Source of the DNA: Pseudomonadota bacterium
GTDB lineage: Bacteria; Pseudomonadota; Gammaproteobacteria; Steroidobacterales; Woeseiaceae
Assembly: GCA_022563255.1 (NCBI GenBank)
Contig: JADFNS010000004.1
Coordinates: forward strand, 62,001-126,000
Reading direction: 5' to 3'
Length of the DNA: 64,000 nt
The translations under genes and the position numbers were made by a program. The notes under the pieces are model-generated. The model searched no databases. It was not told where the DNA came from and saw only the letters and a program-made list of their open reading frames with translations. Positions 1 through 8,419 of the stretch are shown here, in pieces (within the stretch, counting starts at the first letter, position 1; every line of letters starts with the position of its first letter).

Positions 1-2
1 AA

Positions 3-452
3 GTGGATAACAGCCTGTCGTTTGCAAATGATGGTTTGCTGCACGCGCGCGAAATGCAGGCCTTGCATGCCCGTCTGGACGACTATATCGCCGAGCCCGA
101 TCGACTGAGCGTTCCTTCGACAATGCGGAAGGCGACGACGCTGGTCGTCGATATCACCACTCGCGGGAACATTGGTCCGCGTCTTGCGGGTCAACGTGAC
201 ACGCTGTCGAGGTTGCTGAAACGGGCCGCGACTCCGCTGACCGTGGCCCTGGTGTCCGACAACATGACAGACGTCTCGATTTATAAAGTCGGCAGACTCG
301 GAAGCTTTATGAGAAAAGAAGTGCGTCTGCGTCCCGGCACCTACATCGCCGTGGGTTCGCGGCTTGGTTATCGTGACGTGCGGTTGGAATTTCGCGTCGG
401 ACCGGAAAACGATATCGGACCCGTCATCGTCCAGTGTGAGGAACGAATTTGA
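3..452 (+). CDS. C-terminal part of a PEGA-like protein (5' end outside window)
   Basis: The reading frame is open from the first full codon, so the gene very probably begins upstream and only about 149 residues are seen. No catalytic motif is visible. The last 70 residues form a beta-rich segment with a PxLRPGTY-like turn followed by a GYRDVR stretch, which resembles PEGA or similar carbohydrate/surface-layer-type beta domains. The stop codon overlaps the TTG start of the FHA-PEGA-SUMF gene (TTGA at 449-452), so the two are translationally coupled and this is the first visible gene of locus A. The missing N-terminus may carry a kinase, TPR or transmembrane part. Confidence is good for a real gene and low for its function. 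Confidence 0.6.
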   Translation: MDNSLSFANDGLLHAREMQALHARLDDYIAEPDRLSVPSTMRKATTLVVDITTRGNIGPRLAGQRDTLSRLLKRAATPLTVALVSDNMTDVSIYKVGRLGSFMRKEVRLRPGTYIAVGSRLGYRDVRLEFRVGPENDIGPVIVQCEERI

Positions 453-2875
453 GTCTCGACCACCTTTTTGTCACGGATGTAACGGGCGAGCGGCGAATCG
501 GCAGAGCCGGGTTGCCGCTGCGCGTCGGTACTGGCAGCGAGTGCGAACTTCGGCTGCCGGGTCCTGGCGGCGAACCCATCGCGCTGCTTGATCTGCTGGA
601 CGGTGTGCCATTCGTACAGCCAGTGGGACGCGACACGTCGCTGCAACTCAACGACGTTCCTCTCGAGGCCAGCCGTCGCCTGCAAGATGGTGATGTGCTG
701 CGATTCTTTGGCAGCCAGATTCACATCAGCGTTACTGACGAAAGAGTGGGGATCAATGTTCGTCTCGAGGACAGCGCGTACGTAACCCGGCCCCCGGAGG
801 TTGACGGCGACGCCAATCGTTCAGGTGACGAGTCGATTGCGCCAACCGCATTTAGTCGTGCCGCGCGAATCAGCGCGCAAATGCAGGAGTCGAAGCGCAG
901 TCCGCTCAAGACCATCGCTGGTGGCGGCTTGTTCGTGTTGCTGCTAGTGTCTTATGTGTTATTTACGTCCAAATCAGTCGAGTTCGATATTGATCCGAGC
1001 GGTCCGGACTGGTTGAATATTGACGGCGGCTGGTTTCGACTGCCGATCGGCAATCGCATGTTGCTGCGCAAGGGCAACTATACGGTCAATGTCGCAAGAA
1101 AAGGCTATTACGACGTCTCGCAGACGTTCGTCGTTGGCGACGATCAGGCCATGACCGTGAAGCTACGGATGCGAAAAAAACCCGGTCGGCTAATGGTCGT
1201 GACAGATGCAGCGATCGCAGCTGTCATTACGTTGGATGAATCGCTGGTGGGCAAGGCGCCGTACGGTCCCGTGGAACTGGAGCCGGGTGAACACTCGATT
1301 CGGGTTGAATCGCCACGCTTCCTGCCGTTCGAAGATTTCATTCACATTGCCGGGCTGGACCAACTCGAGAGCCTGCACGTGCAGTTAATTCCGCGATGGG
1401 CGAACGTCGAGGTACGATCCGAACCCGCAGGCGCAAAAATTTACTCCGGCGATAAGGAGCTGGGTATTACTCCGGCCGTTGTACAGCTATTGGAGGGTAC
1501 GCACGACTTGACCGTGATCAAAGACGGTTTCAGCGCATGGGACGGCAAGATCGTTGCCGTACCCAATGTCGGCCAGGTATTGCCGTCAATTAGACTGCAG
1601 CCGGCAAATGCGAGCCTGCTGGTCAATACGATTCCGCGCGGCGCCAATGTCACCGTCAACGGCCGATATCGCGGTCAGTCGCCTATTACGATTTCGCTTT
1701 CGCCGGATATTGACTACGTCATAGGCATGTCAAAAGCGGGCTATGGAGTGACGAGTCGAAGTTTGCGCCTGAAGGCTGCCGCGAGGGAAACGATTTCCGT
1801 TGACCTGTCCGCTCGCGTTGGCACGGTGACGGTCAACGTCGTACCGAGCGATGCAATCGTATACGTGGACGGTCAGGCTCGTGGCACTGGTAAGACCATC
1901 GTGCGCTTGAGTTCCGCACCGCATCGCATAGAGGTCAAACGTCAGGGCTTTCGCGACTGGTCACGCATGATAACGCCGCGGCCGGGTTATCCGCAGACCG
2001 TCAATGCAAGCTTGCGTTCACTGGAGGCAATTGCCCGCGATTCCGTGGCCAGGACCGTGCTGACGGCCGGTGGGCAAACGATGCGCCGTGTCGAGGGTGG
2101 TACGTTTTCAATGGGCGCCTCGCGAGCCGAAATCGGACGTCGCGCGAATGAAGTGATTCGCCCGGTGACCATCGCATCGCCGTTTCTGATCGCTACACAT
2201 GAAGTGACCAACAAGCAGTTCGCCGAATTCCGGAGGAATCACGATCCCGGGGCCGATGTGCATGCGTCGCTGGCGGCCGATAATAATCCGGTCGCCAAAG
2301 TGACGTGGTCTGATGCGGTTCAGTACTGCAACTGGCTGAGCAAGAAGGAAGGGCGCACGCCGGCGTACAAACAGGAATTTGGCAAATGGATTGCCATCTA
2401 TCCGTTAACAAACGGATATCGCCTGCCAACGGAAGCGGAATGGGTTTGGGCGATTCGTTATGCGGAACGGTCGGTGCCGATGAAATTTCCCTGGGGTAAA
2501 AAGTGGCCTCCGCCCAAAGACAGCGGAAGTTTTGCCGATGTGTCGTCGCGCGCGCTGGTGCCTTCTATCATCCCGAATTTCAATGACGGTTATTCGTCGA
2601 CGGCGCCAGTTGGAACGTTCAAGGCCAATCCGATCGGAATATACGATGGTGGCGGCAACGTCGCCGAGTGGGTTAACGACTGGTATACGTTGCCGACGCC
2701 GGGCATCACGACTCCGGTTGTCGATCCGGTTGGTCCGGAACGTGGCTCCAGTCACGTGATTCGCGGATCGAGCTGGAGGCATGCAGGCGTCACTGAATTG
2801 CGGCTAAGCTATCGAGACTATGGCGTCGAAGCGCGCAATGACCTCGGTTTTCGTATCGCGCGTAATATTGACTAG
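449..2875 (+). CDS. FHA - transmembrane - PEGA repeats - SUMF1/FGE-like protein
   Basis: The 808-residue protein starts at TTG 449, with AGGAA seven bases upstream. Domains in order: an FHA-like fold at about 15-96 (predicted cytoplasmic, binds phosphothreonine in the family), one membrane helix at about 155-173, roughly four or five PEGA-like beta repeats at about 178-525 (GYYDVS, GITPAVVQLLEGTHDL, GQSPITIS and RQGFRDWSR turns), and a formylglycine-generating-enzyme/SUMF1 fold at about 541-806 (EGGTFSMG, THEVTNKQF, YRLPTEAEW, GNVAEWVNDW, RGSSWR). The Cys pair that FGE uses for catalysis near its C-terminus is absent, the region reading GSSWRHAGVTELRLSYR. The SUMF domain is therefore probably a binding module rather than an enzyme. 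The topology implies a sensor or scaffold linking cytoplasmic phosphorylation to the periplasm. It sits at the head of locus A. Confidence 0.85.
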   Translation: MSLDHLFVTDVTGERRIGRAGLPLRVGTGSECELRLPGPGGEPIALLDLLDGVPFVQPVGRDTSLQLNDVPLEASRRLQDGDVLRFFGSQIHISVTDERVGINVRLEDSAYVTRPPEVDGDANRSGDESIAPTAFSRAARISAQMQESKRSPLKTIAGGGLFVLLLVSYVLFTSKSVEFDIDPSGPDWLNIDGGWFRLPIGNRMLLRKGNYTVNVARKGYYDVSQTFVVGDDQAMTVKLRMRKKPGRLMVVTDAAIAAVITLDESLVGKAPYGPVELEPGEHSIRVESPRFLPFEDFIHIAGLDQLESLHVQLIPRWANVEVRSEPAGAKIYSGDKELGITPAVVQLLEGTHDLTVIKDGFSAWDGKIVAVPNVGQVLPSIRLQPANASLLVNTIPRGANVTVNGRYRGQSPITISLSPDIDYVIGMSKAGYGVTSRSLRLKAAARETISVDLSARVGTVTVNVVPSDAIVYVDGQARGTGKTIVRLSSAPHRIEVKRQGFRDWSRMITPRPGYPQTVNASLRSLEAIARDSVARTVLTAGGQTMRRVEGGTFSMGASRAEIGRRANEVIRPVTIASPFLIATHEVTNKQFAEFRRNHDPGADVHASLAADNNPVAKVTWSDAVQYCNWLSKKEGRTPAYKQEFGKWIAIYPLTNGYRLPTEAEWVWAIRYAERSVPMKFPWGKKWPPPKDSGSFADVSSRALVPSIIPNFNDGYSSTAPVGTFKANPIGIYDGGGNVAEWVNDWYTLPTPGITTPVVDPVGPERGSSHVIRGSSWRHAGVTELRLSYRDYGVEARNDLGFRIARNID

Positions 2876-2890
2876 GATGGAGATCAGCAC

Positions 2891-3145
2891 ATGATTCGAT
2901 TTATTATCCCGGCTGCCTTGTTGGTTTTTCTGGCTGCGGCTGGCGCGCAGGAGCCTGCCTCCCAGGAAAAGCCTGCGGCCGAACAAGAGTCTGCAGCTGC
3001 AACAGAAGACGGTAATGCAGATGACGAACTGGACGACTTCGTTCTGGAAACCAATCGGGATTTTACGAAAGACGATGAAGACGTGTTTATTCCATCCGAA
3101 AAAGTGTCTTTTGAACAGTCCATACCCTTTCCAACCGATATTTGA
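2891..3145 (+). CDS. Small secreted acidic protein of locus A
   Basis: The 84-residue protein has an N-terminal signal peptide (IIPAALLVFLAAAGAQE) and then a short, very acidic, low-complexity tail rich in Glu, Asp and Ala. ATG 2891 follows a GGAG sequence (2879-2882). It lies 15 bases after the SUMF gene, and its stop overlaps an upstream in-frame TTG of the channel gene, so it belongs to the operon. I do not recognise a family. A similarly small secreted protein occurs in locus B at 39307, which may be a structural parallel, but no sequence similarity is evident by eye. Confidence 0.6.
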   Translation: MIRFIIPAALLVFLAAAGAQEPASQEKPAAEQESAAATEDGNADDELDDFVLETNRDFTKDDEDVFIPSEKVSFEQSIPFPTDI

Positions 3146-3171
3146 CGATCAATGCTGAAGAGATTGCACCC

Positions 3172-3972
3172 ATGAAAAAGAAAAACATTCCCGCCGAGTT
3201 CGTTTTTCAATTATTCGCGTTAATCATCGCGATAATTATTATCCATGCATTTTACGTGTCGGTGGTTCGGCCCACGGCAGCGGCAGTCATCGAAGAACAG
3301 AACATGATGGCGGCCACGGATCGGGACTATGTGCGCGTGCGCAGCACCTGGGTCATCGTTAAGGATTTTGAGCAAGAGGCCTGTTTCATTCTGATGTTCT
3401 GGGCGCTGGCGATCATGGCTTACAAGGCTGTGATGCTTGGCCACGAACGGCGATTGCTGGAGGTCGATCTCGTCCCAATTGCGGAGGGCATGCGCATACT
3501 TCCCGAGGACACGCGGGAGTTTGCGCGCCAGGTGCAGGCTTTGCCGGAAGACCGCCAAAAAATGCTGTTGCCGAGGGCGCTCCTGAATGCGCTGCGGCGC
3601 TTCAACTCGACGCGCAATATTCAGGATGTGGCCATCAGCACGCACACTATTTGCGAGACCGAAGCGGAGCGTCTGGAATCCGAACTGTCGATGATTCGCT
3701 ATATTTCGTGGGCCATCCCATCCATCGGATTTATCGGCACGGTGCGCGGTATCGGTGAAGCGCTTGCGCAGGCGGACAAGGCGGTGCAGGGCGATATTGC
3801 CGGCGTCACCCAGAGCCTCGGTGTTGCATTCAACTCCACCTTCATCGCGCTGTTGATCAGTATCTTTTTGATGTTTCTTGTGCACCAGTTACAGCTTATG
3901 CAGGATCGGCTGGTGTTCGACAGCGAAAACTATTGCGATGAGAAAGTCATTCGCCATATGAAGGCGGACTAG
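3172..3972 (+). CDS. MotA/TolQ/ExbB-family channel protein (locus A)
   Basis: The 266-residue membrane protein has hydrophobic segments at about 9-33, 70-90, 177-200 and 215-240. The third carries the family pattern (AIPSIGFIGTVRGIGEAL) and the fourth reads FNSTFIALLISIFLMFLV, as in TolQ/ExbB/MotA subunits. In the family, five such proteins surround two single-helix partners and couple proton or sodium flow to movement. I chose ATG 3172 (MKKKNIPAEF); an in-frame TTG at 3142 overlapping the previous stop would add ten residues. The likely partners are the two vWA proteins at 5337 and 6450, because no ExbD or MotB gene lies in this locus. Confidence 0.85.
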   Translation: MKKKNIPAEFVFQLFALIIAIIIIHAFYVSVVRPTAAAVIEEQNMMAATDRDYVRVRSTWVIVKDFEQEACFILMFWALAIMAYKAVMLGHERRLLEVDLVPIAEGMRILPEDTREFARQVQALPEDRQKMLLPRALLNALRRFNSTRNIQDVAISTHTICETEAERLESELSMIRYISWAIPSIGFIGTVRGIGEALAQADKAVQGDIAGVTQSLGVAFNSTFIALLISIFLMFLVHQLQLMQDRLVFDSENYCDEKVIRHMKAD

Positions 3973-3985
3973 ATTCGAACGCGTC

Positions 3986-5347
3986 ATGGGACTGCTCGCA
4001 GCACATTTGAACGATGCCGGTATTCTTGTCGTTGACGACGAGAAGATTCTTTATCGGGAACCCGGCTTCGCGTTGCTGGAAGACGATCATTTGATCACCG
4101 GTGCGGAGGCTTATGCCAGCGCCAGTTTGAAGCCGCGCCGAATCCAGAATCGCTACTGGTCCCAGTTGCGCACGGAACCCCTGGCAGACCGCCGGTTCCA
4201 TCATTTGAGTCCGGCCGATCTGGTCAGCCACCAGCTGGAGCAAATGTGGCGACAGGTTTCAGCATTCGGCGACCGGCTCGCGATAGCAGTGCCGCCTACC
4301 ATGTCAAACGAGAATCTCGGCTTGTTGCTGGGCATCGCGATGGAGCTCAAGATTCCGATTGTCGCGATGGTCGACGCCGCGGTCGCCGCGACGCGCCGCC
4401 AGTATGAGCATGCGGTGGTCGTGCATATTGATCTCAGTCTGCATGCCGGTATGTTGACGCGGCTCATGCAGGACGGTCAGGTACATGTGGATCGCACGGC
4501 TGTCATCGAGGATTGCGGATTGTTGTCGCTCTATGACATCTGGTTGAAAGTCATTGCTGAAGCCTTTGTACAACAGTCGCGATTCGATCCGTTGCACACC
4601 GCAGCAACAGAACAGATGCTGCAGGACAGTATTCCGGGCTGGCTGGTCCAGGCATCGACCCTGGCGACCGTCCCGATGGAGATCGAGTATCGCGGGATTA
4701 GCCATCGCGTCGAAATCGAGTCGCTGGCGCTGGTTGCGGCGGCAGCGCCGGTTTATCAAAGCATTGTCAGTCATTTGAGAACCTTGTACCGAGCCGAAGA
4801 CTTGCCCGCGATGCAGTTGTCCGACCGGGCAGCGCTCATGCCGGGGCTGGCCGAGACGCTCAAGGCACGCGTTGGCGGCGAAGTTTTCTTGCTGGAACCC
4901 GGTGCGACGGCGCGTGGTTTGATCAAGCGATGCCGGGAGGAAAAACGCAGTGGCGGCGTAACGTTAACGCGACATTTGCCGTGGGATCAGGCGGCGGTTG
5001 TGGTCAAGCCGGGACGAGCAGAGCACGGTGGGCGTCCGACGCACCTGCTGTACGGTCACAAAGCGATCAGCGTTTGCGGCGCGGCTCTGGTGTTGGGGTC
5101 GCAGGAGCCTGACGGCGAGCGCTGGCTGAACTTCGCACAGGACATGCGCGGCGTCTCGAGGCGGCACTGTGTCATCAGCGCGGAAAACGGCCAGTGCATC
5201 GTGACCGACCACAGCCGCTATGGCACGTTTTTGAACGGCCACCGAATCGACGGATCTGCGGTGTTGCAGATCGGAGATCTGATTCGAATCGGCACGCCTG
5301 GATTTGAATTGCGCCTGATTACTGCGGAGGAAAGTCATGAGTCGTAG
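3986..5347 (+). CDS. Actin/Hsp70-like fold protein with C-terminal FHA domain
   Basis: The 453-residue protein has no signal peptide and is presumably cytoplasmic. The N-terminal 250 residues have the rhythm of the actin/Hsp70/sugar-kinase fold: a starting beta hairpin (NDAGILVVDDEKILY), a VPPTMSNENLGLLLGIAMEL segment like the Hsp70 'VPA..' helix, a MVDAAVAA element, and a second phosphate-loop-like strand (VVVHIDLSLHAG). Glycines of the usual phosphate loops are poorly kept, so ATP binding is uncertain. Residues about 360-445 form a convincing FHA domain with GxxxSRRHC-type and SRYGTFLNG signatures. The end overlaps the start of the first vWA gene by 11 bases. It is likely the phosphopeptide-reading cytoplasmic partner of the locus A membrane complex. 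Confidence 0.75.
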   Translation: MGLLAAHLNDAGILVVDDEKILYREPGFALLEDDHLITGAEAYASASLKPRRIQNRYWSQLRTEPLADRRFHHLSPADLVSHQLEQMWRQVSAFGDRLAIAVPPTMSNENLGLLLGIAMELKIPIVAMVDAAVAATRRQYEHAVVVHIDLSLHAGMLTRLMQDGQVHVDRTAVIEDCGLLSLYDIWLKVIAEAFVQQSRFDPLHTAATEQMLQDSIPGWLVQASTLATVPMEIEYRGISHRVEIESLALVAAAAPVYQSIVSHLRTLYRAEDLPAMQLSDRAALMPGLAETLKARVGGEVFLLEPGATARGLIKRCREEKRSGGVTLTRHLPWDQAAVVVKPGRAEHGGRPTHLLYGHKAISVCGAALVLGSQEPDGERWLNFAQDMRGVSRRHCVISAENGQCIVTDHSRYGTFLNGHRIDGSAVLQIGDLIRIGTPGFELRLITAEESHES

Positions 5348-6437
5348 ACGTCGGCGCGTAATCGAATTATTCAGCATGTCTTTCCTGGACTGCATGAGTT
5401 GCGGGTTTGGGGCCGTCGTCCTGTTCTTCATGATTATCAATGCCAACAGTGACGTCACATCGAGCGACCAGACCAAGGCATTGCAGGCCGAGACGAACCT
5501 GTTGCAGATTGAGGTATTGCGGGGACGCAAGAACCTGGCGCTGGCACGGACGTCGATACAGAAGCTCGACACTGAGCGGACCGAAGCGAAAGACCAGATT
5601 TCGATTATCAAAGCGCTGATTGCGGAGCTACAGGCGGAATTGGCAAAGTACGACAAGGACACGCTGGCGAAAATCCAGCGCGTCGAAAAGCTGCAGTCCG
5701 ATATTAAGTCCTTGCAGGATGAGGTTCGGCGGCTGCTCGCGATAAAGAGAGAACAAGACGCCGCGGGACGACAAGTGCGCACCTTCAAAGGCGAGGGCGA
5801 CCGGCAATATCTTACCGGGCTGAAACTCGGTGGTGATCGTACTCTGATCCTGGTTGACCGCTCGGCGAGCATGTTGCACGAGACGGTCGTCAACATACTT
5901 CGCCGCCGCAATTTACCGGAGTCCGAACAACTGTTGTCGCGCAAGTGGCGTCAGGTCGTTGCCAGCGTTGATTGGTTGACGTCGCAGCTCAGGGAAGACA
6001 GCGAGTATCAAATATACATGTTCAATAACGTCGCGCAGCCCGTTATCAAGGGCACGGACGGGCAGTGGCTCAAAGTCGGTGACGGCTCGCAGATCAATAC
6101 GGCGATTCGCGTGCTGCGTCGCACGGTACCCAGGAACGGCACGAACATGCACGCGGCGTTCAAAGTCGTGCACGACATGAATCCGCGTCCGGACAACGTT
6201 ATTTTGTTGGTTGACGGCATGCCAACCATGAGCGCCGCGACGACCGCCAAGAGCGTTATCGGCGGCGGCGAGCGGTTGAATCTTTTTCACAGTGCGGTTC
6301 AGGAGTTGCCCGGTGGCATCCCCATCAACATCATGCTGTATCCGATGGAAGGGGATTTCGACGCACCGATCTCGTTTTGGTCGCTGGCGCTGAAAACACG
6401 CGGATCGTTTATCAGTGTCAGTCGGGACTGGCCCTAA
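5337..6437 (+). CDS. Membrane-anchored vWA protein with MotB/ExbD-like helix (first copy)
   Basis: The 366-residue protein consists of a basic N-terminus, one membrane helix at about 17-36 preceded by SMSFLDCMSCGFGA with Asp18 at its start, a coiled coil at about 45-140, and a von Willebrand A domain at about 165-366. The metal site DxSxS is present (LVDRSASM, Asp174), with further candidate metal ligands at NGTNMH and LLVDG. A single helix with an Asp at its start is the layout of MotB and ExbD pegs, so I infer that this protein pairs with the TolQ-like protein at 3172. It overlaps the FHA gene upstream and is followed 12 bases later by a paralogue. Confidence 0.8.
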   Translation: MSRRRRRVIELFSMSFLDCMSCGFGAVVLFFMIINANSDVTSSDQTKALQAETNLLQIEVLRGRKNLALARTSIQKLDTERTEAKDQISIIKALIAELQAELAKYDKDTLAKIQRVEKLQSDIKSLQDEVRRLLAIKREQDAAGRQVRTFKGEGDRQYLTGLKLGGDRTLILVDRSASMLHETVVNILRRRNLPESEQLLSRKWRQVVASVDWLTSQLREDSEYQIYMFNNVAQPVIKGTDGQWLKVGDGSQINTAIRVLRRTVPRNGTNMHAAFKVVHDMNPRPDNVILLVDGMPTMSAATTAKSVIGGGERLNLFHSAVQELPGGIPINIMLYPMEGDFDAPISFWSLALKTRGSFISVSRDWP

Positions 6438-6449
6438 CCGGAAACAGTA

Positions 6450-7439
6450 ATGGCGAGACGCAGAGATATAGAAGCCTTCAGCTTGTCATTTCTTGACTGC
6501 ATCTGCTGCGGTTTCGGCGCGATTATTCTGCTGATCGTCCTGAGCAAGATATACGAGCCGGTCGTGGTCGAAGAGGCCGAAGAAGACCTGCGGCGGCTTA
6601 TCGCCTTGTTGCAGGAGGAAATTTTCGAGATTCGTGGCACGACGACGGTGTTGGACAGGTCGCTCAGGGAAGTCAAGGAGGAGACGCACGCGACCAAATC
6701 CAACCTGGCCAAACTTGAAGGGGATTTGAACAAGATCGAGGGTCAGTACAAGGCGAGTAGCGAGGAAGAGGAGGCGCCCATTGATGAGGGTGAACTGCGC
6801 GTGGCCCGGCAGCGCTTGTCGGAAGAGCAAAAGCGGCTGCAACCCTATTACCGCCGGCCCGATCAGGACGCGATCGCCGGCATTCCGGTGGATAGCGAGT
6901 ACATCATATTCGTCATCGATACGTCCGGCAGTATGCTCAGCAGCAGTTGGACGCTGGCGCAGAGAATGCTCCAGGAAACGTTGCAGGCATATCCGAAGGT
7001 CAAGGGCATTCAGGTGATGAATGACGACGGCATATACATGTTCAAGGATTACATTGGCCGCTGGATGCCCGATTCACCGGGGCGCAGACAAGCGATCATT
7101 GCACGCATGAGAAACTGGAAAGTGACCAGCGACAGCAATCCGGTCAATGGGATTGAAGCGGCCATTCTGGATTTCCGGGATGGCAAGAAAAAAATCAGCA
7201 TATACGTCTTCGGTGACGACTTTCAGGGTGGACGGTCGATCGATGGCGCCATCGCCGCCATCGACAAACTAAATCGTCCCGGTCCCGACGGCAAGCGCTT
7301 GATTCGTATTCATGGTGTCGGATTTCCCGGGAGATTCGGCACGAACTCGGTGCCTCCGAGCGCGCAGCGCTTCGCCACCTTTATGCGAGTCGTATGTGCC
7401 AGAAACGGTGGTACGTTTGTTGCGCTGAGTGGTCGCTGA
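6450..7439 (+). CDS. Membrane-anchored vWA protein with MotB/ExbD-like helix (second copy)
   Basis: The 329-residue paralogue of the preceding gene has the same plan: SLSFLDCICCGFGA motif with Asp16, one membrane helix to about residue 33, an acidic coiled-coil stretch (about 40-130), and a vWA domain with DxSxS (FVIDTSGSM, Asp157). The two proteins share the SFLDC..CGFGA motif almost exactly, but their coiled coils and vWA domains differ, as expected for the two halves of a heterodimer. It is the last gene of locus A; a 148-base gap follows. Its function is inferred from architecture only. Confidence 0.8.
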   Translation: MARRRDIEAFSLSFLDCICCGFGAIILLIVLSKIYEPVVVEEAEEDLRRLIALLQEEIFEIRGTTTVLDRSLREVKEETHATKSNLAKLEGDLNKIEGQYKASSEEEEAPIDEGELRVARQRLSEEQKRLQPYYRRPDQDAIAGIPVDSEYIIFVIDTSGSMLSSSWTLAQRMLQETLQAYPKVKGIQVMNDDGIYMFKDYIGRWMPDSPGRRQAIIARMRNWKVTSDSNPVNGIEAAILDFRDGKKKISIYVFGDDFQGGRSIDGAIAAIDKLNRPGPDGKRLIRIHGVGFPGRFGTNSVPPSAQRFATFMRVVCARNGGTFVALSGR

Positions 7440-7587
7440 GGGACGCAGTGCCGGGTTGCGATGCCACTATTGATCACAATTGATCTCAAGCTGCGCACCT
7501 TAAGCGCGGTTCCCCACCGTTATTTCGCTGTGTAATTACCTCCGACACTGACCACCAACCTGGTCATCAATATCGGAGGATACGAAC

Positions 7588-8292
7588 ATGTCTTATAAAT
7601 CTATTATCGCGCTAACTGCGATCCTGACGTTTTGCGCCCAATCAGCATCTGCGGCTGCGTCCAAAGAGGAAAATATCGGTTTCGGTACGGGCGCCATTAT
7701 TGGGGCGGTAGCGGGCGGCCCGATCGGTTTCTTCATCGGCGCGGGTGTCGGTGCGGTGTTGGGTGATTCGTTTCACAACAAGTCGGAACGGATTGATGAC
7801 CTCAATGGTTCCCTGCAGAGTTCACATGCCGCGGTCGCCGTACTCGAGCGCGACATCGATGCGCTGGATGGCGAAGTGGAACGCCTGCAGATTATCGCCA
7901 GGCCCAAACTGGTGAGCCTGATGCAAGCTGGAATCGACATGGACCTGTTGTTCCGCACCGATGAATTCGCGTTGACCGATGCGACCGGGGGGCGACTCGC
8001 ACAGATGGCAGCGTCGCTGGCCAGCATGCCGGCCGTTCGCATTCAACTGGACGGTTTTGCCGACGAGCGTGGTGACGCGAAATACAATTACACGCTTTCG
8101 GAAAAACGTGTCGAGTTCGTCCGCAATCTGTTTATTGCCTCGGGCGTACACCCAACTCGCATCAGCGTGTCGGCGCACGGGGAGTCCGTAGCACAGGATG
8201 CGAACCTTGACAGCTATGCGCTGGAGCGCCGTGTGAGCGTCAAGTTGTTTATCGAAGACCCACAGTCCGTGGCGTCCAACCGGACCCGGTAA
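7588..8292 (+). CDS. OmpA-family protein with glycine zipper
   Basis: The 234-residue protein has a signal peptide (LTAILTFCAQSASA), a glycine-zipper segment at about 30-55 (GTGAIIGAVAGGPIGFFIGAG, GVGAVLGD), a short coiled coil at about 65-100, and a C-terminal OmpA/MotB peptidoglycan-binding domain at about 115-225 (QLDGFADERGDAKYNYTLSE, RRVSVKLF). The expected place is the periplasm or outer membrane, anchoring to peptidoglycan. ATG 7588 follows ATCGGAGGATACGAAC, an excellent ribosome site. The architecture resembles the sortase-associated PdsO family, but no sortase gene is next to it, so I leave the symbol empty. A strong terminator follows at 8329. Confidence 0.85.
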   Translation: MSYKSIIALTAILTFCAQSASAAASKEENIGFGTGAIIGAVAGGPIGFFIGAGVGAVLGDSFHNKSERIDDLNGSLQSSHAAVAVLERDIDALDGEVERLQIIARPKLVSLMQAGIDMDLLFRTDEFALTDATGGRLAQMAASLASMPAVRIQLDGFADERGDAKYNYTLSEKRVEFVRNLFIASGVHPTRISVSAHGESVAQDANLDSYALERRVSVKLFIEDPQSVASNRTR

Positions 8293-8328
8293 CAGAACTT
8301 CCCTGCGACTCATCTCGAGTCTCCGCCC

Positions 8329-8360
8329 GGGTCGGCCTGTAGTGGGCCGGCCCTTTTTTT
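8329..8360 (+). terminator. Rho-independent terminator after the OmpA-like gene
   Basis: A nine-base-pair GC-rich stem (8329-8337 with 8345-8353, one G-T wobble) closes a seven-base loop and runs directly into seven T residues (8354-8360). It lies 37 bases after the OmpA-like stop codon and before the pterin dehydratase gene, separating the two transcription units. Confidence 0.85.
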
Positions 8361-8419
8361 GTGGCGCTTCTTTTCGACGGTTGATAGTGTTGAGCCAAGG
8401 CCACTGTCCGGAGAGTGAT

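Noticed and set aside
2070..2872. Active formylglycine-generating enzyme for a sulfatase
   Set aside because: The catalytic Cys residues are missing and no sulfatase gene is in the window.
4964..5944. Open frame of 326 codons antisense to the FHA and vWA genes
   Set aside because: Ser/Arg-rich composition and full overlap with two genes that have clear domains.
3142..7439. Zorya-type antiphage system
   Set aside because: Zorya also has a MotA-like protein, but its partner ZorB carries an OmpA-type domain and the system includes helicase/nuclease genes; none of these is seen, so only the motor analogy is kept.
7470..7495. FNR site (TTGATCACAATTGATC) before the OmpA-like gene
   Set aside because: The halves form a direct rather than an inverted TTGAT arrangement, so the FNR consensus is not met.
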